Shown in pieces: positions 7,958-15,655 of a DNA stretch of 64,000 nucleotides (the stretch's first letter is position 1; each line of letters begins with the position of its first letter). Location of the stretch: contig CACBBE010000001.1 in NCBI GenBank assembly GCA_902537395.1, positions 1-64,000 on the forward strand. Reading direction: 5' to 3'. The stretch is from an uncultured Synechococcaceae cyanobacterium. Its GTDB lineage: Bacteria > Cyanobacteriota > Cyanobacteriia > PCC-6307 > Cyanobiaceae. The notes under the pieces are model-generated. The model was given only the letters and a program-made list of their open reading frames with translations, was not told where the DNA came from and did no database searches. The position numbers and the translations under genes were made by a program.

Positions 7958-8293
7958 ATGATTTCTAAATTTCTCAGCAAACTAAAATCAATTTTATTTA
8001 AGAGTGCAGTAACTCCTGAAACTCCTTTAAAGAAAGAAAAAAAAGTAGCAAAGTCTGCAAAAACAAAAACAAAAACAAAAACAAAAACAAAAACAAAAAC
8101 CAAAGCAATCAATTCTAAGAAAAATATTGAAACTTTGACTACACTTCCAGGTGTTGGAGCAAAAAGTGCAAAAGCTTTGTATGAGGCTGGATTTAAAACA
8201 ACAAAAGCAGTTATTGCTGCTGATGAAAAAGATCTTCTTGCTGTATCAGGAGTTGGAATAAATCTTGTTAAGAAGCTTAAAAAGCTTAAGTAG
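7958..8293 (+). CDS. Helix-hairpin-helix protein with a Lys-Thr repeat linker
   Basis: This 111-residue protein has a basic N-terminus, a linker of seven KT pairs (residues 35-48), and a C-terminal helix-hairpin-helix module: LTTLPGVGAKSAKALYEAGF followed by a second hairpin LLAVSGVGINLVKKL. Such tandem HhH modules bind DNA non-specifically or mediate protein contact (as in the RuvA, UvrC and PolX families). The lysine-rich tail would add electrostatic DNA binding, so a small nucleoid or repair accessory protein is plausible. The 266 bp upstream hold no gene I can support. Confidence 0.7.
   Translation: MISKFLSKLKSILFKSAVTPETPLKKEKKVAKSAKTKTKTKTKTKTKTKAINSKKNIETLTTLPGVGAKSAKALYEAGFKTTKAVIAADEKDLLAVSGVGINLVKKLKKLK
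8060..8104 (+). repeat. In-frame hexanucleotide repeat (AAAACA), seven units
   Basis: Seven tandem copies of AAAACA (the last unit AAAACC) run from 8060 and encode Lys-Thr pairs in the linker of the HhH protein. Because the unit is 6 bp, gain or loss of copies keeps the frame and only changes linker length. It is a typical replication-slippage site. Confidence 0.9.
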
Positions 8294-8378
8294 TTAAAAT
8301 TTTATTTTTAAACCTTTCAAAAAAAATTTATAATATTAACGTTATGCAAAAAAATTATATTAGCTGTAGGAGATGAGT

Positions 8379-8555
8379 TTATCTTCTTCTTGCTTTTCTT
8401 CTCTGTTGCAACTTTCTCTTGTATTTTTCAATAGGAGTTTCGTGATGTCTTAGTCTTTTTAAATCTGCAAAGATTCCCGACTTAGATACTTGTCTCTTAA
8501 ATCTTCTAAGGGCAGACTCAATCCCCTCGTTCTCTCCAACTGTAACTTGTGTCAA
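8379..8555 (-). CDS. rpsU: 30S ribosomal protein S21, TTG start
   Basis: The translated frame begins [18 protein letters not shown], continues with [20 protein letters not shown] and ends in the basic tail QQRRKARRR. This is the full S21 pattern at 58 residues, a small-subunit protein involved in initiation. The only usual start codon in the frame is a TTG at 8555 (an in-frame TAG lies three codons upstream), so the gene uses TTG. It stands alone between the HhH gene and the deoxyribosyltransferase gene. Confidence 0.95.
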
Positions 8556-8640
8556 AATTTTCTAAATAAATTTTATTCTAGCACCTGAATTGATATATTT
8601 AAACTTAAAACTTCTATTTTAGGGTTAGTGGATTATTTGG

Positions 8641-9099
8641 TTAATTTTTTGCCCACTCCATAAATCTTTTTTTATTACTTTTTATCTCTTGTAATGATTC
8701 AAAATAATATTTTTCCCAATTATCTTTAGGCAGGCCAAGAAATAACATCAGATTTAATGGGTATTGATCGCTATCAGAACAATTTCTAAAATCATCCCTG
8801 AATAAAAAGATATCTTTTTTTAAAGCAATAGCGATACCTAATTCAATCATAACCCCTTCATCTGGAGGATTTCCATTGACAATCGCAAAAATACAATCAC
8901 ATTCTTTTAAATCATGGAAATTACTACTTGCAACTTCATATGCCCATTGACTTTCTTGTTCTATTAATGGTTTTGCTCTCTCAAAAGGTTCAAATACTTC
9001 TACATTTAAATCATTGAAGATTTCAATAAATTCATTTAAAAGTGTTTTAGTTTGTTTTGAAAATCCATATGGATTAGCCAGATATAATTTCTTACTCAA
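8641..9099 (-). CDS. Nucleoside 2-deoxyribosyltransferase-like protein
   Basis: The 152-residue protein begins KLYLANPYGFSK, as in the nucleoside deoxyribosyltransferase fold (a Rossmann-like core). It contains DCIFAIVNGNPPDEGVMIELG, in which the D-E-G-V-M-I-E-L-G stretch carries the family's catalytic Glu and nucleotide-binding region, then FLFRDDFRNCSDSDQYPLN. Members exchange bases on 2'-deoxyribose or hydrolyse dNMPs. Its start overlaps the stop of the upstream phosphoribosyltransferase gene by 4 bp (ATGA-type coupling), so the pair is translated together and probably works in one nucleotide-salvage step. Confidence 0.8.
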   Translation of the reverse strand: MSKKLYLANPYGFSKQTKTLLNEFIEIFNDLNVEVFEPFERAKPLIEQESQWAYEVASSNFHDLKECDCIFAIVNGNPPDEGVMIELGIAIALKKDIFLFRDDFRNCSDSDQYPLNLMLFLGLPKDNWEKYYFESLQEIKSNKKRFMEWAKN

Positions 9100-9491
9100 C
9101 TTAAACCTCTTTTTTTGATGTACTCTTCGCGGTCAATTTTTGAATTTAAAGTATTTTCCCAAGGAAAAACTATCCATTGGCTTTTTTCAGATATGAATAC
9201 TGTATTCCACCATGTAGGTTTGATTTTACTAAATAATACAAAAAACATTGCTCCTTCAATATCCTTGAAGGTCTTTAATGTAAGACCTGTTTCATAAACA
9301 TCATCTACTATAAGTGAATTTTTGAGTGGTTCTGAAATTAATTCAATTTTTAATTTATGGCTTAGTGCTACAGCAAGACATAATCCACCACGAGGAACTC
9401 CATATATTCCAGAAAACTCTTTAAACCTACATTTATTAGCTATTTGTTCTACGCTCTTATCAAATTCGACCCAAGTAAAATAACTTATCAT
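9096..9491 (-). CDS. Phosphoribosyltransferase family protein
   Basis: A protein of about 131 residues from the ATG at 9491, which falls just after the stop of the upstream gene (9493); further in-frame residues upstream overlap that gene and are less likely. The PRPP-binding motif SLIVDDVYETGLTLKTF (two acidic residues followed by a T-G-x-T loop) and the substrate-loop segment YGVPRGGLCLA are clear. These are hallmarks of purine/pyrimidine PRTases. The acceptor base is unknown. Coupled with the deoxyribosyltransferase-like gene downstream. Confidence 0.8.
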   Translation of the reverse strand: MISYFTWVEFDKSVEQIANKCRFKEFSGIYGVPRGGLCLAVALSHKLKIELISEPLKNSLIVDDVYETGLTLKTFKDIEGAMFFVLFSKIKPTWWNTVFISEKSQWIVFPWENTLNSKIDREEYIKKRGLS

Positions 9492-9492
9492 C

Positions 9493-9678
9493 TTATTTTT
9501 CGTTTTTTTCAGTTGTAGTGGCGTAATTAGAAGCAATCACGCTTAAAAGTGCCACTACTTGCTCATTTGGACAATTAGTATTTTTCTTTAAATTTTCACA
9601 TTCATTTATTATATTGGCGTATGTATCCTCTACTATTCCGTTCATTTGATCAATATTAAAAGAATATGGTTGATTCAT
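9493..9678 (-). CDS. Small hypothetical protein, 61 aa
   Basis: A 61-residue soluble, helix-rich protein starting MNQPYSFNIDQMNGIVED and ending in a charged tail TTTEKNEK. It has two cysteines (NECENLKKNTNCPN). Its stop lies 1 bp from the chosen start of the phosphoribosyltransferase gene, suggesting a three-gene operon with the salvage pair. Function unknown. Confidence 0.5.
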   Translation of the reverse strand: MNQPYSFNIDQMNGIVEDTYANIINECENLKKNTNCPNEQVVALLSVIASNYATTTEKNEK

Positions 9679-9752
9679 TATTAATTAACAGTTATTTTAT
9701 TTTTACTTAAATATCCAACGAAGTAAATATTTTGAGTAGTAAAAAGATAAAA

Positions 9753-10256
9753 TTATTCCCACATGGGATCATTTAATTTTTCAATTTTAAATGAAGAAGG
9801 AACATAAGTATGTAAATTTTCAATTTTTATAGCCCATTTTTTAGAGTTACCCTTTAGACTTTCGCTTTCAATTAGGTTTGTTAGAGGAATCCTTTTTCTA
9901 ACTTTAAGAAGACCTAGACAAGATTCCCAGGCTTCTTGATTTTTATAAATATCTAACCAAAAATCAAAAATATTTTCCAAGACTTCTAATGGGAGATCAA
10001 ATGAAATCCCCATTGAAGGATTTCCAATTAAATAATTTTTGTTTCTTAGTTCAGTTAATAAATTATTCAAGTTTAAATTAATAGCTAAAAGAATATCTTT
10101 TGCTGATTCATTACCTATTAATTCTTTTCTATGGCAATCTAAAAGATTTTTATCCTCAAGGATATTTTCATCGCAATTTTTTATTCCCACTATCCAAAAA
10201 CCTTCCCCATTATTTACTCCACTAGCAAGAAATAGATATTGAGGTGAATTCTCCAA
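9753..10256 (-). CDS. Hypothetical protein, 167 aa, TTG start
   Basis: This soluble protein starts ENSPQYLFLASGVNNGEGFW after a TTG at 10256; no ATG or GTG is available near the N-terminus, and an in-frame stop lies ten codons upstream. The middle has a leucine-rich amphipathic stretch (LLAINLNLNNLLTELRNKNY) and the C-terminus ends KLNDPMWE. I recognise no family. The gene may join the small operon downstream (74 bp gap). Confidence 0.55.
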   Translation of the reverse strand: MENSPQYLFLASGVNNGEGFWIVGIKNCDENILEDKNLLDCHRKELIGNESAKDILLAINLNLNNLLTELRNKNYLIGNPSMGISFDLPLEVLENIFDFWLDIYKNQEAWESCLGLLKVRKRIPLTNLIESESLKGNSKKWAIKIENLHTYVPSSFKIEKLNDPMWE

Positions 10257-10479
10257 GATTTCAAAACATTTTTTCCATTTTTAACATTTTTTGCATGATA
10301 TGAAAATAATTTTGTAGAGCTATTAACAATATAAACTTCTCGTTATAAAAATTTAATTGTTAATATAAGATTTTAGAAAATGTTTGAATTAAAAGAACTT
10401 ACAATTATGTTTTTGGATCCTATCGATTTGATCATTAATAAGATAAATAAATACCTTTATAGTAATAAAACAATTAAAT

Positions 10480-10704
10480 TTATTTTTTCTTAGGGAATAA
10501 TTTTCCTATTCTCTCCTTTTGCAAGTACTCCTTTTTCGTTCTTATTTTTTTATCTTCTAGTGATTCTTTATTAGTACTTACTGCATAAATAATATAGAAA
10601 ATCATACCAGTAAATATTAATCCCAAAGAAATAATAAATATTCCTATAGGTTCTCTGGGACTTAAAATTTTAAGATCTAAGGCTGTATCTAGGAAAATTA
10701 TCAT
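10480..10704 (-). CDS. Hypothetical single-helix membrane protein, 74 aa
   Basis: From the ATG at 10704 the protein has one clear membrane helix (GIFIISLGLIFTGMIFYIIY) followed by a strongly basic, charged tail rich in Lys and Glu. A TTG one codon earlier is an alternative start. It would sit with its tail in the cytoplasm. No family recognised. It lies 35 bp downstream of another small membrane gene on the same strand. Confidence 0.5.
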   Translation of the reverse strand: MIIFLDTALDLKILSPREPIGIFIISLGLIFTGMIFYIIYAVSTNKESLEDKKIRTKKEYLQKERIGKLFPKKK

Positions 10705-10739
10705 CAATTAAGTAATTCCTTAAAGAAATTTATGGAAAT

Positions 10740-10961
10740 CTAATTGATTTCTTCGTATCCAAAAAATGTAGTATTGTCTGAGTTTTTATACCCATTAGCT
10801 GCTTCCTGTGGGTTCTGACTGTCAATTTTTCTTGCTTTAGCATGAATCATGTTGAAAGGGAAAATTATAGCTCCTACGAAAAAATGAAGGATTAAAAAGT
10901 CTGAAGGTAGCCCATTTGTCCAGTCAGGAAAAAATAGTAATGTCATCATTGATTCGTACAT
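10740..10961 (-). CDS. Hypothetical membrane-associated protein, 73 aa
   Basis: The frame from the ATG at 10961 encodes YESMMTLLFFPDWTNGLPSD, a hydrophobic stretch FLILHFFVGAIIFPFN, and a polar C-terminal half with HAKARKIDSQNPQEAANGYK. One membrane-embedded hairpin or helix is likely. An in-frame TTG four codons upstream is an alternative start. I do not recognise the family. Confidence 0.5.
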   Translation of the reverse strand: MYESMMTLLFFPDWTNGLPSDFLILHFFVGAIIFPFNMIHAKARKIDSQNPQEAANGYKNSDNTTFFGYEEIN

Positions 10962-11124
10962 ATAAGTAGTCAAATAAACCTCTGACTATTATTACTGAAC
11001 TTATCGCAATACTTTTAATTTTTAATAAATTGAAATTTAATTTGCTATAAATTATTATCAGATTTAATTCAAAAGACAATTAGAAAAAACTAATGTATTA
11101 TTTATAGTGATTGATAAATAGCTA

Positions 11125-11526
11125 TTGTTAAAATTTATTATTTGTTTTCTTTTTTTTATAGTTTATTTATTAAAACCTTCACTAGGTTTAGCTTTTGATA
11201 TGTCAGACCCTAGTGTTAGTTTGCTGCAAAATAGGATCTCTAATAATTTCTCCAGGAAGTATTGCACCGCTATTCAAAATGGTTTTTCTAAAGATGAAGC
11301 AATGAAATCAGCGATTGTAAAAACTGAAAATATTATATCTTTTTCTTATAATCCACAGAAAAAATGGATCGAGAAAAGTGACTTGGCTAATCAAATTTCA
11401 TTGCAAGTAGTAAATGATTGTGGACGGTCAATTGGATTGATTGGAAAGGATGGAGTTAATTATTTTAAGTCATATTTTCTTGAAATTTATGAAAAAACCA
11501 CTCCTGACAAAAAATTTTCTAGATAG
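11125..11526 (+). CDS. Hypothetical exported protein, 133 aa, TTG start
   Basis: A TTG at 11125, with an in-frame TAG two codons upstream, opens a 133-residue frame with a typical signal peptide (LKFIICFLFFIVYLLKPSLG then LAFDMSDP, probable cleavage near residue 23). The mature part is helical with three cysteines and ends in a basic tail. I do not recognise the domain. It is followed 9 bp later by a second small membrane gene, so they are probably co-transcribed. Confidence 0.6.
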   Translation: MLKFIICFLFFIVYLLKPSLGLAFDMSDPSVSLLQNRISNNFSRKYCTAIQNGFSKDEAMKSAIVKTENIISFSYNPQKKWIEKSDLANQISLQVVNDCGRSIGLIGKDGVNYFKSYFLEIYEKTTPDKKFSR

Positions 11527-11535
11527 ATTAGTTTA

Positions 11536-11730
11536 ATGAATAATATTTCAGATAAATTAGTAATGACAATCATATTGATTACTATTATTTTTGTATTTGG
11601 ATTAATTTTTTCAGTAAAGTCGCCAGAGAGAAAGGTTTTAGATTCGCCAATAATGTGGAAAGATGACTACTCTAATATTTCTCTTTTCAGGAGCGATAAA
11701 ATAAATTCGGAAATAAAAAGATTAATTTAA
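11536..11730 (+). CDS. Small N-terminally anchored protein, 64 aa
   Basis: The ATG-started 64-residue protein has one N-terminal hydrophobic helix (LVMTIILITIIFVFGLIF) and a polar tail with SVKSPERKVLDSPIMWKDDY. It is likely an inner-membrane or thylakoid-anchored peptide. It is 9 bp behind the exported protein gene. Function unknown. Confidence 0.5.
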   Translation: MNNISDKLVMTIILITIIFVFGLIFSVKSPERKVLDSPIMWKDDYSNISLFRSDKINSEIKRLI

Positions 11731-11822
11731 ATTAAAATTTATTATTTACTAGGAAAGGAAGATCCTATTCAACCATATATAAAAATATTATTTCGAATCT
11801 CAATCAATTTATAATTTCATTT

Positions 11823-12164
11823 TTAACTTAAGTAGTTCAAAAGAACTGACGCAAGTTTTAAATCGTCATTAAACCATGCTCGTATCGCCATGGCTCTTCG
11901 AGGATCATAAAAAATTTGTTTTCTGTACCAACTAAGAACCTCTGAATCTGATTTCTTGCCATTACATGACAAACAACATGGAACGCAATTACTCGTACTG
12001 CTAATCCCCCCTTTTGACATTGGGTGAAGGTGGTCAAGTGATTCTGAGGGTTTGCCGCAATAAATACATTTATAATTAGTAAGTTTATTAAGTGACTCTC
12101 TCCAATTTTTATTACTTATCTTTGGACAAAACTGATCAAGGTAAATTGCATCTTGTCTATGCAT
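11823..12164 (-). CDS. HNH endonuclease family protein
   Basis: The 113-residue protein has the HNH core with structural zinc cysteines: YKCIYCGKPSESLDHLHPMS, then STSNCVPCCLSCNGKKSDS. The CxxC pair, the catalytic-type DH and the second CxxC/CxxCN segment are all present. In picocyanobacteria such stand-alone HNH proteins are chromosomal and not obviously mobile. It is convergent with the preceding 64-aa gene. DNA target and role unknown. Confidence 0.85.
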   Translation of the reverse strand: MHRQDAIYLDQFCPKISNKNWRESLNKLTNYKCIYCGKPSESLDHLHPMSKGGISSTSNCVPCCLSCNGKKSDSEVLSWYRKQIFYDPRRAMAIRAWFNDDLKLASVLLNYLS

Positions 12165-12304
12165 AAAATTCTTGATAATTTTTTTTGATGATAACAGTTT
12201 TTTTTTAAGTATGATTGAAAATGATAAGATGAGACTTTTTAAATCTTATGCTTCTTATAAAAAGAATAATTTTCACTAATTAAAACAAAGGCAACTTATA
12301 GTTA

Positions 12305-13117
12305 ATGCTTTATTTATTAACAATATTATTTGGTAATTTTGATCATTCTTTATTTAAAAGTATTTATATCTTTTTGATATCGTTTTTTTCTAATACTTTC
12401 TCAGCGATTTCTGGAGGAGGTGCAGGATTATTACAATTGCCTGCATTAATTTTATCTGGAGTTCCTTATTATCAGGCTCTGGCTAGTCATAAATTAGCAA
12501 CAGTAGCACTGGGAATAGGAGGTTCCTTAAGAAATTACAAATCTTTAGGTAATAATATAAGTGTTGCTTGGGAAATTATAATTTTTGGATTACCAGGAGT
12601 AATTTTAGGGGCTTCTGTAGTTGAATATATTTCAGAAAAGTATTTGTACTTAATATTAGGAATAATATCCATATTTATAGCTTTTTTTTCATTCCTTAAA
12701 CCAGATTTAGGTTTATCGTCTGGTAATAAAGAGCTTAATTTTGTTCATAAAATTAGATTTTTTATTTTTATTTTTTTTATAGGTATATTAAATGGTTCTA
12801 TTTCTTCAGGAACTGGATTGCTTGTAACAATACTTTTAATAAAAACTTTTGAAATGGATTTTCTTCAAGCTATAAGTATGACATTCTTCACTGTTGGGAT
12901 TTTTTGGAATTTTATCGGAGCAGTCTTTTTGGCAAGAATAGGTTCGGTTCCTTCAAATTTATTGATAGTGTTAATAATTGGTTCCTTTACAGGAGGATAT
13001 TTCGGGGCTCACCTTTCAAAATTAAAGGGTAATATTCTTATTAAGAAAACTTTTATAACAGTTTGTATTTTTGTTGGTGTTAGCTTATTGATTAAATCCA
13101 TAAAAAGTTTTTTATAA
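12305..13117 (+). CDS. TauE/SafE-family membrane exporter
   Basis: The 270-residue protein has about eight hydrophobic segments arranged as two similar halves. The first half carries SAISGGGAGLLQLPALI and the second NGSISSGTGLLVTILL, the paired Gly-rich motifs of the TauE/SafE (DUF81) family. Members export sulfite, sulfoacetate or other organic anions, or import small acids. The substrate cannot be read from sequence. It stands alone: upstream is a divergent HNH gene, and downstream is a candidate small RNA on the other strand. Confidence 0.85.
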   Translation: MLYLLTILFGNFDHSLFKSIYIFLISFFSNTFSAISGGGAGLLQLPALILSGVPYYQALASHKLATVALGIGGSLRNYKSLGNNISVAWEIIIFGLPGVILGASVVEYISEKYLYLILGIISIFIAFFSFLKPDLGLSSGNKELNFVHKIRFFIFIFFIGILNGSISSGTGLLVTILLIKTFEMDFLQAISMTFFTVGIFWNFIGAVFLARIGSVPSNLLIVLIIGSFTGGYFGAHLSKLKGNILIKKTFITVCIFVGVSLLIKSIKSFL

Positions 13118-13275
13118 AATAAATTGAGAATTTCAAAAAATTTGTAGTAAAAATCTCAAGCGGGTTTATTAGTTAACAAGATAAATTCATTATTATTATT
13201 ATTTATTATCAATGGGGTTAATGAATAAATCTTTCTAATAAGTGATACCTTTAGAGAAACCTTATTTTAAAAAAC

Positions 13276-13303
13276 AAAAAAAAGGCCTCACATAAGTGTG
13301 GCC
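13276..13303 (-). terminator. Rho-independent terminator (minus strand)
   Basis: On the minus strand, GGCCACAC and GTGAGGCC form an eight-position stem with one mismatch around a TTAT loop, followed by eight T residues (complement of 13276-13283). There is no T-run in the plus direction, so it acts on minus-strand transcription only. Confidence 0.75.
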
Positions 13304-13364
13304 GAGTGATGGGGAATCTTATTTTTAATCCAAATTCTTAAAAAATGCAACCCCCTATCTGTAG
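13276..13364 (-). ncRNA. Candidate small RNA, about 89 nt
   Basis: On the minus strand, a TATGAT hexamer (13370-13375) is followed about 6 nt later by a possible transcript start, and the transcript would end at a strong intrinsic terminator (13276-13303). Between them, a GGGGG segment (13351-13355) can pair with CCCC (13311-13314) to make a 5' hairpin, leaving a single-stranded UCACUCGG-type linker before the terminator stem. No minus-strand gene lies directly upstream, and the next gene downstream is on the opposite strand, so the terminator is not explained by a coding gene. Identity with any known Prochlorococcus Yfr RNA was not established. Confidence 0.5.
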
Positions 13365-13398
13365 TGCAAATCATATCATCTTAATACGCTACAGATAG
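13355..13398. repeat. Perfect 10-bp inverted repeat around a -10-like box
   Basis: CTATCTGTAG (13355-13364) and its exact complement CTACAGATAG (13389-13398) are separated by 24 bp that contain the minus-strand TATGAT hexamer. The arrangement resembles an operator pair flanking a promoter. It could also be an upstream RNA stem. Confidence 0.6.
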
Positions 13399-13521
13399 TG
13401 CCTAGATGATTTTCTTTTATGTTAATCAATAAATTGTGAAATAATTTTGAAAATTTAAAGTTTATCAATGAAAATCTAATTTCATAATTTCAAATGTTTT
13501 TGGCAATTTTACTTGTTAAAA

Positions 13522-13800
13522 ATGTCCTGCACAGTATTATTCGTAAGAACTTCGCTAGTAAAAAGCTTTTTAATGATTGAATTAACTTTACTAACTCTTT
13601 TGAATTATGTTGGAGATAATTTCTGTGAGTATAGAAATCTAGGTCATGATAACTATAAATCATTACTTCTTTCCTATAGTGATGCAAGTAATAAATTTGG
13701 GCCATTAGAGGTTAAAAAGGTTATTGAGAAGTCTGAAAATTTTAAAGTTACGGCTGTTGCTATTGCTGCAATTAAGTGCCCTCAGCATATAGTTAAATAA
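13522..13800 (+). CDS. Hypothetical protein, 92 aa
   Basis: The chosen start is the ATG at 13522 (an in-frame TTG lies three codons upstream). The N-terminus is hydrophobic (SCTVLFVRTSLVKSFLMIEL then TLLTLLNYVG), possibly a signal or anchor, and the rest is soluble with CEYRNLGHDNYKSLLLSYSD. The stop TAA overlaps the ATG of the next gene by 1 bp, which indicates translational coupling. A minus-strand frame across the same bases looks like a shadow. Family unknown. Confidence 0.5.
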   Translation: MSCTVLFVRTSLVKSFLMIELTLLTLLNYVGDNFCEYRNLGHDNYKSLLLSYSDASNKFGPLEVKKVIEKSENFKVTAVAIAAIKCPQHIVK

Positions 13801-14066
13801 TGAAGTTTGAATTAAAAACTGAAAAAGAAAATTATTCAAAATCATTTTTAAAATTTTTCGGTATATTTCTTTTTCTTACTTTAATAATTATCCTTTGTGA
13901 TGTTGCACTTAAATTAGGAATCATATCTAGAAATCATAATATTGAATACAACTGTAGGATTTTATCTGTTGAAAAATCTAAACCTCATTTTAAAAAATTA
14001 TCTAGGCTTTCTAATCTGAAAAGTAAAAAACGAATTTGGGAATTTTGCAGCGAGGTTATTAAATAA
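13800..14066 (+). CDS. Hypothetical membrane protein, 88 aa
   Basis: An ATG immediately follows the stop of the preceding gene (1-bp overlap). The protein has one membrane helix (FLKFFGIFLFLTLIIILCDV) after a charged N-terminus, and a basic C-terminal half (KSKPHFKKLSRLSNLKSKKR) with a final cysteine. It is probably a partner of the preceding 92-aa protein. It converges with the ABC permease gene with 3 bp between stops. Confidence 0.5.
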   Translation: MKFELKTEKENYSKSFLKFFGIFLFLTLIIILCDVALKLGIISRNHNIEYNCRILSVEKSKPHFKKLSRLSNLKSKKRIWEFCSEVIK

Positions 14067-14069
14067 TAC

Positions 14070-14864
14070 TTAACTAGATGCTGATGAATAGAATTTTATT
14101 GCAAATAACCAGAACTTTCTTGAAGTTATAAGAAATATAGTCGCAACAATAACTTCAAGCAATATTTTCCATAATACAGAAATCCCTAGAAAAACTTCAG
14201 AAGGAATTGTAGTTATAAAAGCAATAGGAATGAAAACACTAAAAAAAATTCTTAAAGAAAATGAAAATGAGTTTAGAGGAAATCTTCCAATATAAAGAAA
14301 TGATCTTAAAACTTCTATCGCATTCCAAGTCTTAACAAACCAAATAGTAGTAGTAGAGATAAAAAACCATAGGCTATATAAAATACAAATTGAGCAGCTT
14401 ATCGTAATCGATGATAGGGTCAGAAAACTTAAACTTAAATTGATTTGATTTATTCTTATGCAGAAGAACAACAATAAAAATCCAAGCAATATTTCTAAAA
14501 ATCCAGATGGATTTATTTTTTTTAATGAAATAAAAAATTGACTATCAATGGGTTTTAAAAGTACGAAGTCTAATGTTCCTTCCCTTATGTGTTTAACTAT
14601 TTCTGTAAGATTAGGATTGAACCATGTATTAGTTATTCCATTCAAAATCGTATAAATAGCTTGTATTATTAATGCCTGCTCAAATTTCCACCCTCCAATA
14701 TATCCATTATTTTGAAAGAAGATAGACAATAGAAAAATACTCCCTACTAAACTTAAAATTGCAGTAATTAAATCAACTAATATATTTGTCTTATATTCCA
14801 ATTCAGAAGCTAAAGAAGTATGTAAGAATTTCTTATAAACTTTTAAATATTTACTTAATTTCAT
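14070..14864 (-). CDS. ABC-2 type exporter permease, subunit 2
   Basis: The 264-residue integral membrane protein has about six hydrophobic segments and the REGTLDFVLLKPIDSQFFIS stretch that marks the ABC-2/DUF990 permease group. Its start overlaps the stop of the other permease gene by 4 bp, so it is the last gene of a coupled three-gene operon (ATPase, permease, permease). Such NatA/DrrA-type systems with two different permeases are found across cyanobacteria; the cargo is unknown, possibly a lipid or glycan. Confidence 0.8.
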   Translation of the reverse strand: MKLSKYLKVYKKFLHTSLASELEYKTNILVDLITAILSLVGSIFLLSIFFQNNGYIGGWKFEQALIIQAIYTILNGITNTWFNPNLTEIVKHIREGTLDFVLLKPIDSQFFISLKKINPSGFLEILLGFLLLFFCIRINQINLSLSFLTLSSITISCSICILYSLWFFISTTTIWFVKTWNAIEVLRSFLYIGRFPLNSFSFSLRIFFSVFIPIAFITTIPSEVFLGISVLWKILLEVIVATIFLITSRKFWLFAIKFYSSASS

Positions 14865-15655
14865 GACCCCATTGCAGTATATTTTTTTGTTCCTTCAGAC
14901 CAGGTTTTCTTAAATAATGGGAAAAGTAAAAAAATCCATATAATTTGCATAATTAAGCCTCCACTAATATTTGTTTCATTACCTGACAGTAAGTTCGCAG
15001 GGAAATCAATTAGATATGGAAAAGGAGTCAAATAAATCCAAGATTTAACATATGCGGGAAATGAAACTACAGGTGCTAAAAGACCTGAGAGAAATAAAGT
15101 TGGAATAAATAATAATCTTTCTATCGATGATGCTTTCTCTGTCCAGAAACATAGACATGCAACTATTGACTGAATTAAAAATTGAATCAAGAAGGATAAG
15201 AAAGTAGATACTATCGATAAGACTAAAATACCTAGATTTGGCATCCATATACTTTCTGGATTAAAAATAAAAAAGAAAAATGCTATTATTAATGCGAAAG
15301 GAAATCTTGTTATTTGTTCAGCAAGATGTTGTGCAAAATATCTGAAAAATGGGTTTAAAGGTTGGATTAAATACGGAGATACTTTTCCCATAAGAGAATC
15401 CTCTTCAAAACTAAATACAACCCAAACTACAGAAAACTGTCTTACAAAAAAAGCACATAAGAAATACCTAGAAAGCAATACGTCACTAATGTTTATGGAT
15501 TCATTTAAATTATTATTTGTCCAAATGTTTAACATGAAAAAAGGAATAATCCCTGAAATTGCCCATAAAGCAATTTCTACCCTATATTCCAACATGTTTG
15601 AATATTGGACTTTTAATAAGGTAAATATTTTACGGTTAATCAAATTAGATATCAT
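14861..15655 (-). CDS. ABC-2 type exporter permease, subunit 1
   Basis: A 264-residue permease with about six membrane segments. It contains FEEDSLMGKVSPYLIQPLNP, the cytoplasmic segment typical of ABC-2 permeases that receives the ATPase, and FLSGLLAPVVSFP. Its start lies inside the 3' end of the ATPase gene (11-bp overlap) and its stop overlaps the next permease start. The two permeases are about equal in length but diverged, so a heterodimeric pore is likely. Confidence 0.8.
   Translation of the reverse strand: MISNLINRKIFTLLKVQYSNMLEYRVEIALWAISGIIPFFMLNIWTNNNLNESINISDVLLSRYFLCAFFVRQFSVVWVVFSFEEDSLMGKVSPYLIQPLNPFFRYFAQHLAEQITRFPFALIIAFFFFIFNPESIWMPNLGILVLSIVSTFLSFLIQFLIQSIVACLCFWTEKASSIERLLFIPTLFLSGLLAPVVSFPAYVKSWIYLTPFPYLIDFPANLLSGNETNISGGLIMQIIWIFLLFPLFKKTWSEGTKKYTAMGS

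Noticed and set aside
8060..8104. Tandem repeat considered as a CRISPR array
   Set aside because: The repeat unit is 6 bp with no spacers and lies inside a coding frame; no cas genes are seen in the window.
10380..10493. Plus-strand ATG frame of 37 codons
   Set aside because: It overlaps the 3' end of a better minus-strand gene and has no supporting motif, ribosome site or terminator.
13490..13705. Minus-strand frame of 71 codons across the 92-aa gene
   Set aside because: It overlaps the coupled plus-strand pair almost fully, and its composition (His/Tyr/Leu-rich, basic) looks like an antisense shadow. The plus frame has a linked downstream gene.
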